From positions 1,392,501 to 1,456,500 of the forward strand of contig CP064988.1 in assembly GCA_016699855.1 (NCBI GenBank): 64,000 nt of DNA, in the 5' to 3' direction. Each line of letters opens with the position of its first letter. Within the stretch, counting starts at the first letter, position 1. Positions 43,734-53,131 of this stretch are shown here, piece after piece. The notes under the pieces are model-generated. The model worked only from the letters and a program-made list of their open reading frames with translations. It had not been told where the DNA came from and searched no databases. The translations under genes were made by a program, and so were the position numbers. The stretch comes from Rhodospirillales bacterium (GTDB lineage Bacteria; Pseudomonadota; Alphaproteobacteria; Reyranellales; Reyranellaceae).

Positions 43734-44885
43734 ATGCATCCGGCCGATCCGGACGTCTCGCGCTACACCGATCACTACTTCAACCGCACCAAGGGCGTGA
43801 TCGGCAAGTTCGGCGACTCCCGCGTCACCTACGCGATCTTCATGCGCCGCCCGGTGGTCTGCGCGCCCAGGCTGGCGCTGGACTGGCTGACCGAGCTCAC
43901 GACCGCCCGCGGCGCCAGGGTCGACATCGACCTGCGCTACCCCGAGGGCAAATGGGCCGGCGCCGGCGAGCCGATGATGTACGTCACCGGCTCGTTCTTC
44001 CACCTGGTCGACCTCGAGACCATCTTCCTGCAGAAGCTCGGGCCGGCCTGCGTGGCGGCGTACAACGCCTACACGATGTGCGCGGGCATGCCCAAGACGG
44101 CGTTCCTGGCGATGGACGCGCGCCACTGCGCCGGCACCGAGATGGCCGAGATGATGGCCTACGCCGCCTCGGTCGGCTCCGGCCGCGCCCGGCGCAAGGA
44201 CGGCGCCGTCGGCTTCATCGGCAACGCCACCCACGCCACGGCGCATTTCTTCGGCCGCGACAAGGGGCTGGGGACGATGCCGCACGCGCTGATCGGCTAC
44301 GCCGGCTCGACGCTGCGCGCCGCCGAGATGTACCACGAGACCTTCCCCGACGAGCCGATGACGGTGCTGGTCGACTACTTCGCGCAGGAGATCAGCGACT
44401 CGCTGGCGGTGTGCCGGCGCTTCCCCGGCCTGGCGGAGCGCGGCGAGCTGTCGGTGCGGCTCGACACCACCGGCGGCCGCTACGCCGAGGGCCTCGACCC
44501 GCAGCGCTCCTACGCGGTGATGGAGAAGCACGCGCCGGAATCGATCCGCGGCTACCGCTCCGAGGAGGAGCTGCGCCACCTGATCGGCACCGGCGTGTCG
44601 GCGGCGGCGATCTTCCACCTGCGCGACAGCCTCGACGCGGCCGGCTTCAAGGCGGTGAAGATCGTGGCGTCGTCGGGCTTCGGGCCGGCGAAATGCCGCG
44701 TGATGGCCGAGGCGGGAACGCCGATCGATATCGTCGGCTCGGGCTCGTTCCTGCCGTCGAGCTGGACCGAGACCTACGCCACGGCCGACATCGTCGAGTA
44801 CGACGGCGTGCCGCGCGTGAAGATCGGCCGCGAGTTCCTCCACCGCGGCCGCACCGGCGCGGCGCCGTCGGCGGCGGCGGAGTAG
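43734..44885 (+). CDS. pncB: Nicotinate phosphoribosyltransferase
   Basis: 383 residues, ATG 43734 with GGGAGG about ten bases upstream. Converts nicotinate and PRPP to nicotinate mononucleotide in NAD salvage, coupled to ATP hydrolysis. Recognised by YTDHYFNRTKGVI at the N-terminus (phosphorylated-His region), MDARHC and GNATHATAHFFGRDKGLGTMPHAL, the NAPRTase signature, and the phosphate-binding VASSGFGPAKC and GSGSFLP near the end. The distant nadE would finish the pathway. The length is at the shorter end for the family. Confidence 0.88.
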   Translation: MHPADPDVSRYTDHYFNRTKGVIGKFGDSRVTYAIFMRRPVVCAPRLALDWLTELTTARGARVDIDLRYPEGKWAGAGEPMMYVTGSFFHLVDLETIFLQKLGPACVAAYNAYTMCAGMPKTAFLAMDARHCAGTEMAEMMAYAASVGSGRARRKDGAVGFIGNATHATAHFFGRDKGLGTMPHALIGYAGSTLRAAEMYHETFPDEPMTVLVDYFAQEISDSLAVCRRFPGLAERGELSVRLDTTGGRYAEGLDPQRSYAVMEKHAPESIRGYRSEEELRHLIGTGVSAAAIFHLRDSLDAAGFKAVKIVASSGFGPAKCRVMAEAGTPIDIVGSGSFLPSSWTETYATADIVEYDGVPRVKIGREFLHRGRTGAAPSAAAE

Positions 44886-44965
44886 CGGCCGCCGGCCGGC
44901 GGGCGGACTTGCCGGGCGGGCGCGGAGGCGCCTAGTGTTCCCCCTTCCATGTTGGGGGACGACAC

Positions 44966-46492
44966 ATGCGCATGAGATCCATCCTCGGCGGTCTGGCGGC
45001 GGCCGCCGCGCTCGGCCTGGCGGCGCCCGCCTCGGCGCAGAAATCGGCCGACACGCTGCGGATCCTGTTCCGTGACGCGGTGCCGAACATCGACCCCTAC
45101 TTCAACGCCCAGCGCACCGGGCTGATCCTCGGCCACCAGGCGTGGGACATGCTGGTGCACCGCGATCCCGACAGCTTCGAGATCAAGCCGGCGCTGGCGA
45201 CCGAGTGGAAGCTGGTCGACGACAAGACCCTGGAGTTCACGCTGCGCGCCGGCGTGAAGTTCCACGACGGCAGCGTCATGAGCGCCGACGACGTGGTCTA
45301 CACCATCAACATGGTCGCCGACCCGGCCAGCAAGGTGGCGACGCCCAGCAACTACGCCTGGATCGAGAAGGCCGAGAAGATCGGCGACCTCAAGGTCCGG
45401 ATCGTCATGAAGAAGCCGACGCCGGCGGCGCTGGAGTATTTCGCGCTGGTGGTGCCGATCCATCCCAAGGCGTACCGCGAGAAGGTCGGCGCGGAGGGCT
45501 TCGCCAAGGCGCCGGTCGGCGCCGGGCCGTACAGGATCGTCAAGATCGACCACGCCAAGGAGGTCCATTTCGAGCGCTTCGCCGACTACTGGAAGGGCAG
45601 CCCCAAGGGGACGCCGCGGATCGGCAAGCTGCATGTGCGCTTCGTCGGCGACACGGCCACGCAGATGACCGAGCTGCTGGGCGGGCGCGCCGACTGGATC
45701 TGGAACATCAACCCCGACCAGTTCGAGTCCGTGAACCGCATGCCGACGTTGACGGCGATCCGCAAGGAGTCGATGCGCGTCGGCTACCTGTCGATCGACG
45801 CCGCCGGCCGCAGCGCCCCCGGCAATCCGCTGACCAACGTCAAGGTGCGGCAGGCGATCTGGCACGCCATCGACCGGCAGTCGATGGCGGACAAGCTGAT
45901 CACCGGCGGCAGCCGCGTGCCGCCGGCGCCGTGCTTCCCGAGCCAGTTCGGCTGCGACGCCGACGCCGCCGTGAAGTACGCGTTCGACCCCGCCAAGGCG
46001 AAGGCGCTGCTGGCCGAGGCCGGCTTCCCCAACGGCTTCGAGATCGAGTTCGTGACCTACGTGCAGCCGACCCAGTGGAGCGCGGCGATCCAGAACTACC
46101 TCGCCGCCGTCGGCATCAAGGCCAAGATCACCCAGCTCCAGGTCTCGGCCGCGATCCAGAAGGCGTGGCGCGGCGAGAACCCGCTCTACCACGGCAGCTG
46201 GGGCAGCTACTCGATCAACGACGTGTCGGCCATCATGCCGGTGATGTTCGGCGGCGGGAACGACGACTACTCGCGCGATCCGGAGATGCACAAGCTGCTG
46301 GAGGCCGGCGGCTCGACCAGCGACCCGGCCAAGCGCAAGACGGCCTATTCCGCGGCCATCAAGCGCGCCACCGAACAGGCCTACTGGCTGCCGCTGTTCA
46401 CCTACGTCAACACCTACGCGCACTCCAAGACGCTGGACTTCAAGCCCTACGCCGACGAGCTGCCGCGGTTCTACCTGTACGGCTGGAAGTAG
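44966..46492 (+). CDS. ABC transporter substrate-binding protein, peptide/nickel type
   Basis: 508 residues. Periplasmic SBP_bac_5 receptor with a Sec leader (MRMRSILGGLAAAAALGLA, cleaved after ASA). Landmarks: LRILFRDAVPNIDPYF, LRAGVKFHDGSVMSADDVVYTI, VRQAIWHAIDR, and KRKTAYSAAIKRATEQAYWLPLF near the end. It would bind oligopeptides or similar cationic solutes. No permease or ATPase is adjacent; the dppBCDF-like operon at 50323-54045, on the opposite strand and 4 kb away, lacks a receptor and could use this one (inference). A 14-bp hairpin follows the stop. Confidence 0.9.
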   Translation: MRMRSILGGLAAAAALGLAAPASAQKSADTLRILFRDAVPNIDPYFNAQRTGLILGHQAWDMLVHRDPDSFEIKPALATEWKLVDDKTLEFTLRAGVKFHDGSVMSADDVVYTINMVADPASKVATPSNYAWIEKAEKIGDLKVRIVMKKPTPAALEYFALVVPIHPKAYREKVGAEGFAKAPVGAGPYRIVKIDHAKEVHFERFADYWKGSPKGTPRIGKLHVRFVGDTATQMTELLGGRADWIWNINPDQFESVNRMPTLTAIRKESMRVGYLSIDAAGRSAPGNPLTNVKVRQAIWHAIDRQSMADKLITGGSRVPPAPCFPSQFGCDADAAVKYAFDPAKAKALLAEAGFPNGFEIEFVTYVQPTQWSAAIQNYLAAVGIKAKITQLQVSAAIQKAWRGENPLYHGSWGSYSINDVSAIMPVMFGGGNDDYSRDPEMHKLLEAGGSTSDPAKRKTAYSAAIKRATEQAYWLPLFTYVNTYAHSKTLDFKPYADELPRFYLYGWK

Positions 46493-46504
46493 CGGCCGCT
46501 CCCC

Positions 46505-46535
46505 GGCGACGCGCCCGTCCTACGGGCGCGTCGCC
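46505..46535. terminator. Strong bidirectional hairpin between convergent genes
   Basis: GGCGACGCGCCCGT and ACGGGCGCGTCGCC form a perfect 14-bp stem with a three-base loop. It covers the 3' end of the aldo-keto reductase gene, including its stop, and lies 12 bases after the SBP gene. There is no T-run, so it may act as an mRNA 3' stabiliser or a Rho-assisted stop. Confidence 0.5.
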
Positions 46536-47488
46536 AGGATCCGGCCGATCACGGCGGCGGTGAGCGGGCCGCGCTTCACGGCGGCGACGGCGGCCTCGAG
46601 ATGGGCCAGCGTCGAATAGCCGATCAGCATCGTGCTGACGGCCTCATGGGCGATCACGAAACGCATCGCCAGCTCGGCCAGGCTGGCGGCGGCCCCTTGG
46701 CGGATCAGGGGTTCGAAGCGCTTCGCGCGAGCCACGTCGGCCGCGAAATCGGCGCCCGAGCCGATCGGCTCGACCACCTGCATCGCGTGCTCGTGCCGGG
46801 CGAGGGTGCCCGACAGGGCGCCGCCGGCCAGCGCGCGGATGCCGATCACCCCCATGTCGGCGCGGCGCGCGGCGTCGAGCAGATCGGCGTAGTCCTGGCC
46901 CGGCCACTCGTCCGGCAGTTCGCCGCCGGCCGACGGGTTGAGCGCGTTGTAGACCACCTGCACGCAGTCGAAGGCGCGCGCGTCGACCACGCGGTGCAGC
47001 GCGTCGGTGTCGCCGACGCCGGTGATCCCGAAGAACCTGGCCTTGCCGGCGGTCTCCAGCTTCTCGAACGCGGTCGCGACCTCGTCGAGCACGATGCCCG
47101 CCGACAGGCCGCCCGGCGCGTCGGAGACGGGATTGTGGAGATGGAAAACGTCGACCTGGTCGAGCCCGAGGCGGCCGAGGCTGGCGTCGAGCGACTCGGT
47201 GATCGCCGCGCCGACGCGGCCGCGGTCCTCGGCCTTGAGGCGGACCTTGGTGCCCACGACGACGTCCGGCTTCAGGGCCGCCAGCACCCGCCCGAGATTG
47301 CGCTCGGATTCCCCGTCGCCGTAGAGCGCGGCGGTGTCGAAGTAGTTGATGCCCAGCTCGATGGCGCGCGCCACCGCCTGTTCCTGGTCGGCCGGCGAGC
47401 CGCGGGTCATCAGCCCGCCGACGGCGCCGCACCCGAAGCCCAGGACGGACACCTCCAGTCCGGTCCGTCCGAGCGGCCGCATCTGCAT
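46520..47488 (-). CDS. Aldo/keto reductase
   Basis: 322 residues from ATG 47488 (MQMRPLGRTGLEVSVLGFG; ATG 47482 is a close alternative). NADPH-dependent barrel enzyme with the AKR tetrad: Asp and Tyr in NYFDTAALYGDGESE, Lys in VVGTKVRL, His in VFHLHNP. The C-terminal half (FFGITGVGDTDALHRVV, NALNPSAGG, IGIRALAGGALSG) is typical of the D-threo-aldose 1-dehydrogenase/pyridoxal reductase side of the family. Substrate unknown. Converges with the SBP gene. Confidence 0.9.
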   Translation of the reverse strand: MQMRPLGRTGLEVSVLGFGCGAVGGLMTRGSPADQEQAVARAIELGINYFDTAALYGDGESERNLGRVLAALKPDVVVGTKVRLKAEDRGRVGAAITESLDASLGRLGLDQVDVFHLHNPVSDAPGGLSAGIVLDEVATAFEKLETAGKARFFGITGVGDTDALHRVVDARAFDCVQVVYNALNPSAGGELPDEWPGQDYADLLDAARRADMGVIGIRALAGGALSGTLARHEHAMQVVEPIGSGADFAADVARAKRFEPLIRQGAAASLAELAMRFVIAHEAVSTMLIGYSTLAHLEAAVAAVKRGPLTAAVIGRILATRP

Positions 47489-47789
47489 TCCCTGCTTCCT
47501 CCTGTTCGGCGCGACCGCCGCTTCAGGCGGCGGCCGGCGCGTTCGCGAGATGACTTTCGACCATAGCACCGATTCCCGCGCGCGGCGCGGGCGGCGGCGT
47601 CGGTTCCGGCCACGTCGCGCCACATCGCCGGCCCGCATGGCTCCGGACCGGCGCTCGGGCGGCGCCGAGCCCGCCGACGGGGTCCTCGCGCGGGCGCTCC
47701 GGCGCGCCGGGGGGCTCGGCGCCGCACGGCGTGACGGACGCCCCGTCGCCGTTCTAGGTTGCCGGCTTGGCGAGGGAGCGCGGCGCGAC
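47489..47789. other. Non-coding gap
   Basis: 301 bases between the divergent aldo-keto reductase and amidase genes. It is very GC-rich; no gene, repeat or clear promoter was recognised. Confidence 0.5.
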
Positions 47790-49277
47790 ATGACATTGGC
47801 GATGGGCTGGGACGAATGGGCCGACGCGGACGCGCTCGCCCTGGCGGAGCTGGTGCGGACGCGGAAGGTCACGGCGGCCGAGCTGGCGGCGCAGGCGGCG
47901 GCGGCGATCGAGCGGACGAATCCGGAGCTCGGCGCGGTGGTCGAGGTGTTCGACGACGTCGTCGCCGATCCGGGCCGCGACGGCGCGACTCTCGACGCCC
48001 CGTTCGCGGGCGTGCCGTACCTGATGAAGGACCTCGGGCCGACGCTGAAGGGCCGGCTGCAGGAGATGGGCTCGAAGCTGATGCGCGGCAACCGCGCCGC
48101 GGCCGACACGTACCTCACCGGCCGCATCCGCGGCGCCGGCCTCAACATCATCGGCCGCACGACGACGCCGGAATTCGGGTGCTGCTCGTCGGCGGAGAAC
48201 CCCGAGGTCTACGTCACGCGCAATCCCTGGGACACCGGCTTCACCACGCTCGGGTCGTCGGCCGGCTCGGCGGCGATGGTCGCCTGCGGCGCGGTGCCGA
48301 TCGCGCACGCCTCCGACGGCGGCGGCTCGATCCGCCTGCCCGCCGGCGCCAACGGCAACATCGGGCTGAAGCCCTCGCGCGGCGTCTTCTCGCTGTCGCC
48401 GATGGCGTCGGACCTCACCGGCCTGGTCTCGACGCAGGGCTGCCACACGCGCTCGGTGCGCGACACGGCGGCGTTCGTCGACCAGTGCCGCGGCGGCGCG
48501 CCCGGCGAGTTCATGCCGTTCTGGCAGCCGGCGGAGCCCTACGCCCGGCTGATCGAGCGCGACCCCGGCAGGCTGAGGATCGCGCTGTCGCACGAGTGGG
48601 GCGACTACAGGGCGGTCCCGCATTTCGTGCGCGAGCTGGAGCGCGTCGGGCGGTTCCTGGAGGGGCTGGGCCACACCGTCGACTGGGCGCTGCCGCGGAT
48701 CGACCTGCGCGCCGCCTTCGCGGCGCAGACGGCCTGCTACATCAGCAACTTCGCGCAGACGATCTCCAATCTGCTGGCGGCGCGCGGTCTCGACAAGCCG
48801 CCGGCGGACCTGGTCGAGCCGATCAACATCCGCATCTGGGAGGCCGGCGTCGACTACAGCTATGGCGAACGCGCCCGCATGCAGGCGGTCTTCAACACGA
48901 CGTCGCGCGGATTCGGCGCGTTCTTCGAGGAGTGGGACGTCATCCTCACGCCGGTCATGGCGCTGCCGACGCCGCGCGTGGGCACGAAGGAGTACCTCAC
49001 CATCAGCGACAACCCGTCGGTGCACGACTGGTTCGCCAGTCTCTGGCGCATCTTCGCCTACACGCCGCTGGCCAACCTCGCGGGCATCCCCGGCATCTCG
49101 CTGCCGCTGGCCACGCAGGAGAACGGCCTGCCGCTGGGCATCCAGGCGCAGGCCAGGCAGGGCGGCGACGGCCTGCTGCTGCAGCTCGCGGCGCAGATCG
49201 AACGCGCCATCGGCGGCAAGTGGACCGACGGGCGGCGCCCGCCAGTGCACGTCGCGCGGGGCCGATCCGCGGGCTAG
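47790..49277 (+). CDS. Amidase signature family hydrolase
   Basis: 495 residues from ATG 47790, with GGGAG upstream. Ser-cisSer-Lys amidase: catalytic Lys in YLMKDLGPT, the cis-Ser region TLGSSAGSAAMVA and the nucleophilic Ser in HASDGGGSIRLPAG. The Gly-rich motif is usually GGSSGGSA; here it reads LGSSAGSA, so the oxyanion region is slightly altered. The architecture resembles 6-aminohexanoate-cyclic-dimer hydrolase and aryl-acylamidase relatives acting on amide bonds. No signal peptide. Downstream is the convergent WSC gene. Confidence 0.9.
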   Translation: MTLAMGWDEWADADALALAELVRTRKVTAAELAAQAAAAIERTNPELGAVVEVFDDVVADPGRDGATLDAPFAGVPYLMKDLGPTLKGRLQEMGSKLMRGNRAAADTYLTGRIRGAGLNIIGRTTTPEFGCCSSAENPEVYVTRNPWDTGFTTLGSSAGSAAMVACGAVPIAHASDGGGSIRLPAGANGNIGLKPSRGVFSLSPMASDLTGLVSTQGCHTRSVRDTAAFVDQCRGGAPGEFMPFWQPAEPYARLIERDPGRLRIALSHEWGDYRAVPHFVRELERVGRFLEGLGHTVDWALPRIDLRAAFAAQTACYISNFAQTISNLLAARGLDKPPADLVEPINIRIWEAGVDYSYGERARMQAVFNTTSRGFGAFFEEWDVILTPVMALPTPRVGTKEYLTISDNPSVHDWFASLWRIFAYTPLANLAGIPGISLPLATQENGLPLGIQAQARQGGDGLLLQLAAQIERAIGGKWTDGRRPPVHVARGRSAG

Positions 49278-50154
49278 CGCCCGGTGGCGTAGACGTGGTT
49301 GGAGGAGTAGCCACCGCACATCATCGTGCCGCCGGTGCACTTCATGTTGCAATTTCCGGCGGGTCCATAGCGTCCATAGCTGTTGCCGCACAGGCAGCTC
49401 TCGCTGTACTGGAGCCCGGCGTAACGGAAGCCCTTGCCGGCGCAGATCGAGATGCAGCGCTGCGGCGTGTTCTGCCGGCTCCTCTCAAGATAGCCGTCGA
49501 GGTCGAACGCGTTGGTGTCCTTGAAGCACCCGATCAGCGTGCCTGCCGGCAGCGCAGGACCGGCGGCGGTGCCGGGCCCCTTCGGTCCTTGTGGCGCCTG
49601 AGGCGCGGGCGCCACCACGACCGGAGGGGTGGATGGGATCGTGACAGGCGCGCGGGCGCGGCCGCGACGGGGACGAACCCGGTGGCCGTCGCCCGCAGCG
49701 CCACGCCCGGCACCGAGCCGAGGCTGAAATCCGTCAGATGCGGCGCGGAGATGCCGCCCGCGATCGCGGCGTCCTCGGCGCACAGGCCGCCGCGCTCCAG
49801 GATGAAATTCTGCCCGGCGACCTCGCCGTCCTTCAGGATCTTGTTCAGGCCCGTCGGGACGAACTTCCAAACCGAGAATTTGCAGCAGAAGCTGCGGAAG
49901 CCCTCGCCCATGCGCAGGGAATCCATCTGCGCGATCGCCGCCATGAAATCGGGCGTGGAGAACGTGCCCCATTGGATGAAGCCGAACCCCGGCGACGTCT
50001 GCGCGACCGACAACCAGTGGCTGCGAGTCGGCACGCAGCTCGCGGTGTTGTTCCAGACCGACCAGAGCTGCTGCGCCGAAGCCGGCGCGGAAACGGCCGA
50101 CAGGAATCCCGTCGCGCCGAGGACGGCGCACAAGAACACCAGAATCTTCCGCAC
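49274..50154 (-). pseudogene. Secreted Cys-rich protein with C-terminal WSC domain, frameshifted as sequenced
   Basis: Starts at GTG 50154 (GGGAG site) with a Sec leader (VRKILVFLCAVLGATGFLS...ASAQ). The N-terminal domain (about 25-165, with SCVPTRSHWLSVAQ and FCCKFSVWKF) is unrecognised. A Pro/Ala linker (VVVAPAPQAPQGPKGPG) leads to an 80-residue WSC domain (GCFKDTNAFDLDGYL, QRCISICAGKGFRYAGLQ, SCLCGNSYG, NCNMKCTG, MMCGG) with the eight Cys of the fold. A one-base deletion in the GC run near 49647-49665 puts the two halves in different frames; adding one base gives 293 residues. WSC domains bind carbohydrate and are mainly eukaryotic. It overlaps the amidase 3' end by four bases on the other strand. 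Confidence 0.75.
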
Positions 50155-50322
50155 GTCGCGCTCCCGCCAAGGTCGAGGTGGACTCACCCGCGCACTCAAC
50201 GCCAACGGAGACGCGGCGATCCAACCATCACCCCCGCCGGTCCGCAAGGGGGCGCGTCAGGCGGCGGCGGACGGCCGATACGTCGACGGAAGCGGCGGCG
50301 GGGGGCGCGAGGCCGCGACGGA

Positions 50323-51291
50323 TCAGCCCATCGTCGCCGGGACGAGATGGCACTCGACGGCGCCGCCGCTCCGGGCGACGGCGGTGGGCGCCTCGACACG
50401 GCAGCGATCGACGGCGACGGGGCAACGCGGATGGAACCGGCAGCCCGGCGGGATGTTGGCGGGATCCGGCAGCGCGTCGCCCAGTCCGACGTCGGGCACG
50501 CCCAGCCCCGGCTCCGGCGTCAGCACCGAGGCCAGCAGCGCCTTGGTGTAGGGATGCTCCGGGGCGTGGAACAGGCGCGCCGTCGGCGCGGTCTCGACGA
50601 TGCGGCCGAGATACATCACCGCGACGGCGCTGGCGACGTGCTCGACCACGGCGAGGTTGTGGCTGATGAACAGGTAGGTGAGGTTCAACTCGCGCCGCAG
50701 ATCGGCCAGCAGGTTGAGGATCTGCGCCTGCACCGAGACGTCGAGCGCGCTGGTCGGCTCGTCGCACACCACGATGCGCGGCCGCAGCACCAGGGCGCGC
50801 GCGATCGCCACGCGCTGGCGCTGGCCGCCGGAGAGCTGCGCCGGCAGCCGCGCGCCCATCTCGACGGTCAACCCGACGCGCACCAGCATCTCGTCGACCC
50901 GCCGCGCGGTCTCCGCGCGCGTCAGATCGCCCTGCGCCGCGAGCGCCATGCCGACGATGTCGCGCACGCGGCGGCGGGGATTGAGCGAGGCGAACGGATC
51001 CTGGAACACCGGCTGGATCAGGCGCGCGCGGGCGCGGCGGTCCATCTCGGCGACGCGGCGGCCGTCGACCAGGATGTCGCCGGCGGTCGGCGGCAGCAGG
51101 CCGAGGATCAGGCGCGCGAGCGTCGACTTGCCGCAACCCGACTCCCCCACCACGCCCAGCACGTCGCCGGCGGCGACCGAGAAGGAGACGTCGTCGACCG
51201 CGACGACGTGGCGGTCCGGCGCGAACAGCCCGCCCCTGACGCGGAAGGTGCGGCGCACGCCGCGCACCTCGATGGCCGGCGCCGCGGTCAT
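50323..51291 (-). CDS. dppF: Oligopeptide ABC transporter ATPase, DppF/OppF type
   Basis: 322 residues from ATG 51291, overlapping the upstream dppD stop as ATGA. Walker A GESGCGKST, Q-loop VFQDPFASLNPRRRV, signature LSGGQRQRVAIARAL, Walker B IVVCDEPTSALD, switch His ISHNLAVVEH, and the C-terminal oligopeptide domain with the Fe-S-like Cys cluster region (CRFHPRCPVAVDRC). Cytoplasmic energy subunit paired with DppD. Last gene of a minus-strand B-C-D-F operon. Confidence 0.93.
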   Translation of the reverse strand: MTAAPAIEVRGVRRTFRVRGGLFAPDRHVVAVDDVSFSVAAGDVLGVVGESGCGKSTLARLILGLLPPTAGDILVDGRRVAEMDRRARARLIQPVFQDPFASLNPRRRVRDIVGMALAAQGDLTRAETARRVDEMLVRVGLTVEMGARLPAQLSGGQRQRVAIARALVLRPRIVVCDEPTSALDVSVQAQILNLLADLRRELNLTYLFISHNLAVVEHVASAVAVMYLGRIVETAPTARLFHAPEHPYTKALLASVLTPEPGLGVPDVGLGDALPDPANIPPGCRFHPRCPVAVDRCRVEAPTAVARSGGAVECHLVPATMG

Positions 51292-52274
51292 GCCGCCTTC
51301 TCCGCGCGCGTCCAGTCCGGCGGCAGGCGGCAGAGATAGGCGTGGTCGGGACCCGCGGCGCGGCGGTCGACGGCGCGCGCGCATTCCTCGGCGGCGTGGG
51401 CGCAGCGGTCGCGGAACGCGCAGCCCTCGAAGCCGGCGCCGATCCGCGGCACGGTGCCGGGGATCGAGCCCAGCGGCGCGCCGGGCGCGATCTTGCCGGG
51501 CACCGGCACGCAGTCGAGCAGCCCGCGGGTGTAGGGGTGCCGCGGCGCGGCGAACAGGTCGGCGGTCGAGGCGCTCTCGACCACCTCGCCCGCGTACATC
51601 ACCGACACGCGGTGCGCCACGCGGGCGACGACGCCGAGGTCGTGCGTGATCAGCAGGATGGCCAGCCCGAGGTCGCGCTGCAGCGTCGCCAGCAGACGCA
51701 GGATCTGGGCCTGCACCGTGACGTCGAGCGCCGTGGTCGGCTCGTCGGCGATCAGCAGCTCGGGATCGCACATCAGCGCCATCGCGATCATGACGCGCTG
51801 GCGCAGGCCGCCGGAGAGCTGGTGCGGGAACTGGCCCAGGCGCATCCCCGGCGCGGTGATGCCGACCCGGCCGAGCAGCTCGGCGGCCCGGTCCAGCGCG
51901 GCGCCGCGCGCCGCGCCGCGGTGGCGCCGCAGCACCTCGGCCATCTGCGATCCCACCGTATAGGCGGGATTGAGGCTGGTCATCGGCTCCTGGAAGATCA
52001 TCGCCATGCGGCTGCCGCGCAGGCGCGACATCTCGGTGTCGGACATGCCCCGCAGATCGACGCCGTCGAAGCTGAGCTTGTCGGCCGACCGGCGGGCGCC
52101 GCGCGCCAGCAGGTTCATGACCGCCAGCGCCGTCACGGATTTGCCGCAGCCGGACTCGCCCACGAGGCAGTGGGTCTCGCCGCGCGCGACGGCGAGCGAG
52201 GCGCCCCGCACCGCCGTCGTGCCGTCGCGGAAGGCGACGCGCAGGCCCTCGACCTCGAGCAGGGCGGCGCTCAC
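51288..52274 (-). CDS. dppD: Oligopeptide ABC transporter ATPase, DppD/OppD type
   Basis: 328 residues from a GTG at 52274 that overlaps the dppC stop as GTGA. Walker A GESGCGKSV, Q-loop IFQEPMTSLNPAYTV, signature LSGGLRQRVMIAMAL (the less common GLRQR form), Walker B LLIADEPTTALD, switch His ITHDLGVVAR and the C-terminal Cys-rich tail (CAFRDRCAHAAEEC). Works as a heterodimer with DppF to drive peptide import. Confidence 0.93.
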   Translation of the reverse strand: MSAALLEVEGLRVAFRDGTTAVRGASLAVARGETHCLVGESGCGKSVTALAVMNLLARGARRSADKLSFDGVDLRGMSDTEMSRLRGSRMAMIFQEPMTSLNPAYTVGSQMAEVLRRHRGAARGAALDRAAELLGRVGITAPGMRLGQFPHQLSGGLRQRVMIAMALMCDPELLIADEPTTALDVTVQAQILRLLATLQRDLGLAILLITHDLGVVARVAHRVSVMYAGEVVESASTADLFAAPRHPYTRGLLDCVPVPGKIAPGAPLGSIPGTVPRIGAGFEGCAFRDRCAHAAEECARAVDRRAAGPDHAYLCRLPPDWTRAEKAA

Positions 52275-53131
52275 GCGTCCGTCCCGGTGCCGAACATGTC
52301 GCGCAGACCGTCGCCCAGCAGGTTGATGCCGAGCACGAGGACGAACAGCGCGACGCCGGGGATCACGATCACCCACGGGCTGAAGAACATGTACTCCTTG
52401 GCCTCGGAGATCATCACGCCCCAGGACGGCAGCGGCGGCGGCACGCCGAGCCCGAGGAACGACAGCGCGGCCTCGAGAAGGATCGCCAGCGCGATCTCGA
52501 GCGTCGCCACGACCACGAGATGGCTGGCGATGTTGGGCAGCACCTCGCGCGCGAGGATGCTGAGGCGCGAGCTGCCGGCGCACCACGCGGCGGCGACGAA
52601 GTCGAGGTTGCGCACCTGCATGGTGGTGCTGCGCGCGACCACGGCGAAGCGGTCCCACAGCAGCAGGCCGAGGGTGAGCACCAGCAGCGTCATGCTGCTG
52701 CCCAGCAGGCCGACGACGGCCAGCGCCACCAGCACGACCGGGATCGACAGCCGGCAGGTGATCGCGAACAGCACGGCGTCGTCGATCCGGCCGCCGGCGA
52801 AGCCGCCGATCACGCCCAGCGCGATGCCGATGACGCCCGACGTGATGGTGACGGCGACGCCGATCAGCATCGAGATCCGCGCGCCGTAGATCAGCCGCGA
52901 GAGGTAGTCGCGGCCGAGCTGGTCGGTGCCGAGCAGGTGGAGCGGATCGGCGCCGTCCATCCAGAACGGCGGCCGCAGGCGTTTGTTCAGATCCTGGAAG
53001 AACGGGTCGTGCGGCATGATCACGTCGGCGAACAGCGCCGCGAACAGCGCCAGCCCGACGATGGCGGCGCCGATCCAGGTGGAGGCCGAGCGCCAGCCCC
53101 GGCGCGGCGCGGCGACGACGATCTCGCTCAT
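52271..53131 (-). CDS. dppC: Oligopeptide ABC transporter permease, DppC type
   Basis: 286 residues from ATG 53131, which overlaps the dppB stop as ATGA. Six membrane segments, an OppC N-terminal segment (ASTWIGAAIVGLALFAALFA), then LLGTDQLGRDYLSRLIYGAR and the coupling-helix EAA motif (AAWCAGSSRLSILAREVLPNI), ending GDGLRDMFGTGTDA. The central AAWCAGSSR is close to the usual AARALGAS. Inner membrane. Confidence 0.93.
   Translation of the reverse strand: MSEIVVAAPRRGWRSASTWIGAAIVGLALFAALFADVIMPHDPFFQDLNKRLRPPFWMDGADPLHLLGTDQLGRDYLSRLIYGARISMLIGVAVTITSGVIGIALGVIGGFAGGRIDDAVLFAITCRLSIPVVLVALAVVGLLGSSMTLLVLTLGLLLWDRFAVVARSTTMQVRNLDFVAAAWCAGSSRLSILAREVLPNIASHLVVVATLEIALAILLEAALSFLGLGVPPPLPSWGVMISEAKEYMFFSPWVIVIPGVALFVLVLGINLLGDGLRDMFGTGTDA

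Noticed and set aside
47789..47789. tRNA or other RNA genes in the window
   Set aside because: The gaps were read for T-loop and acceptor-like patterns and none fitted; a covariance-model scan would be needed to exclude them fully.
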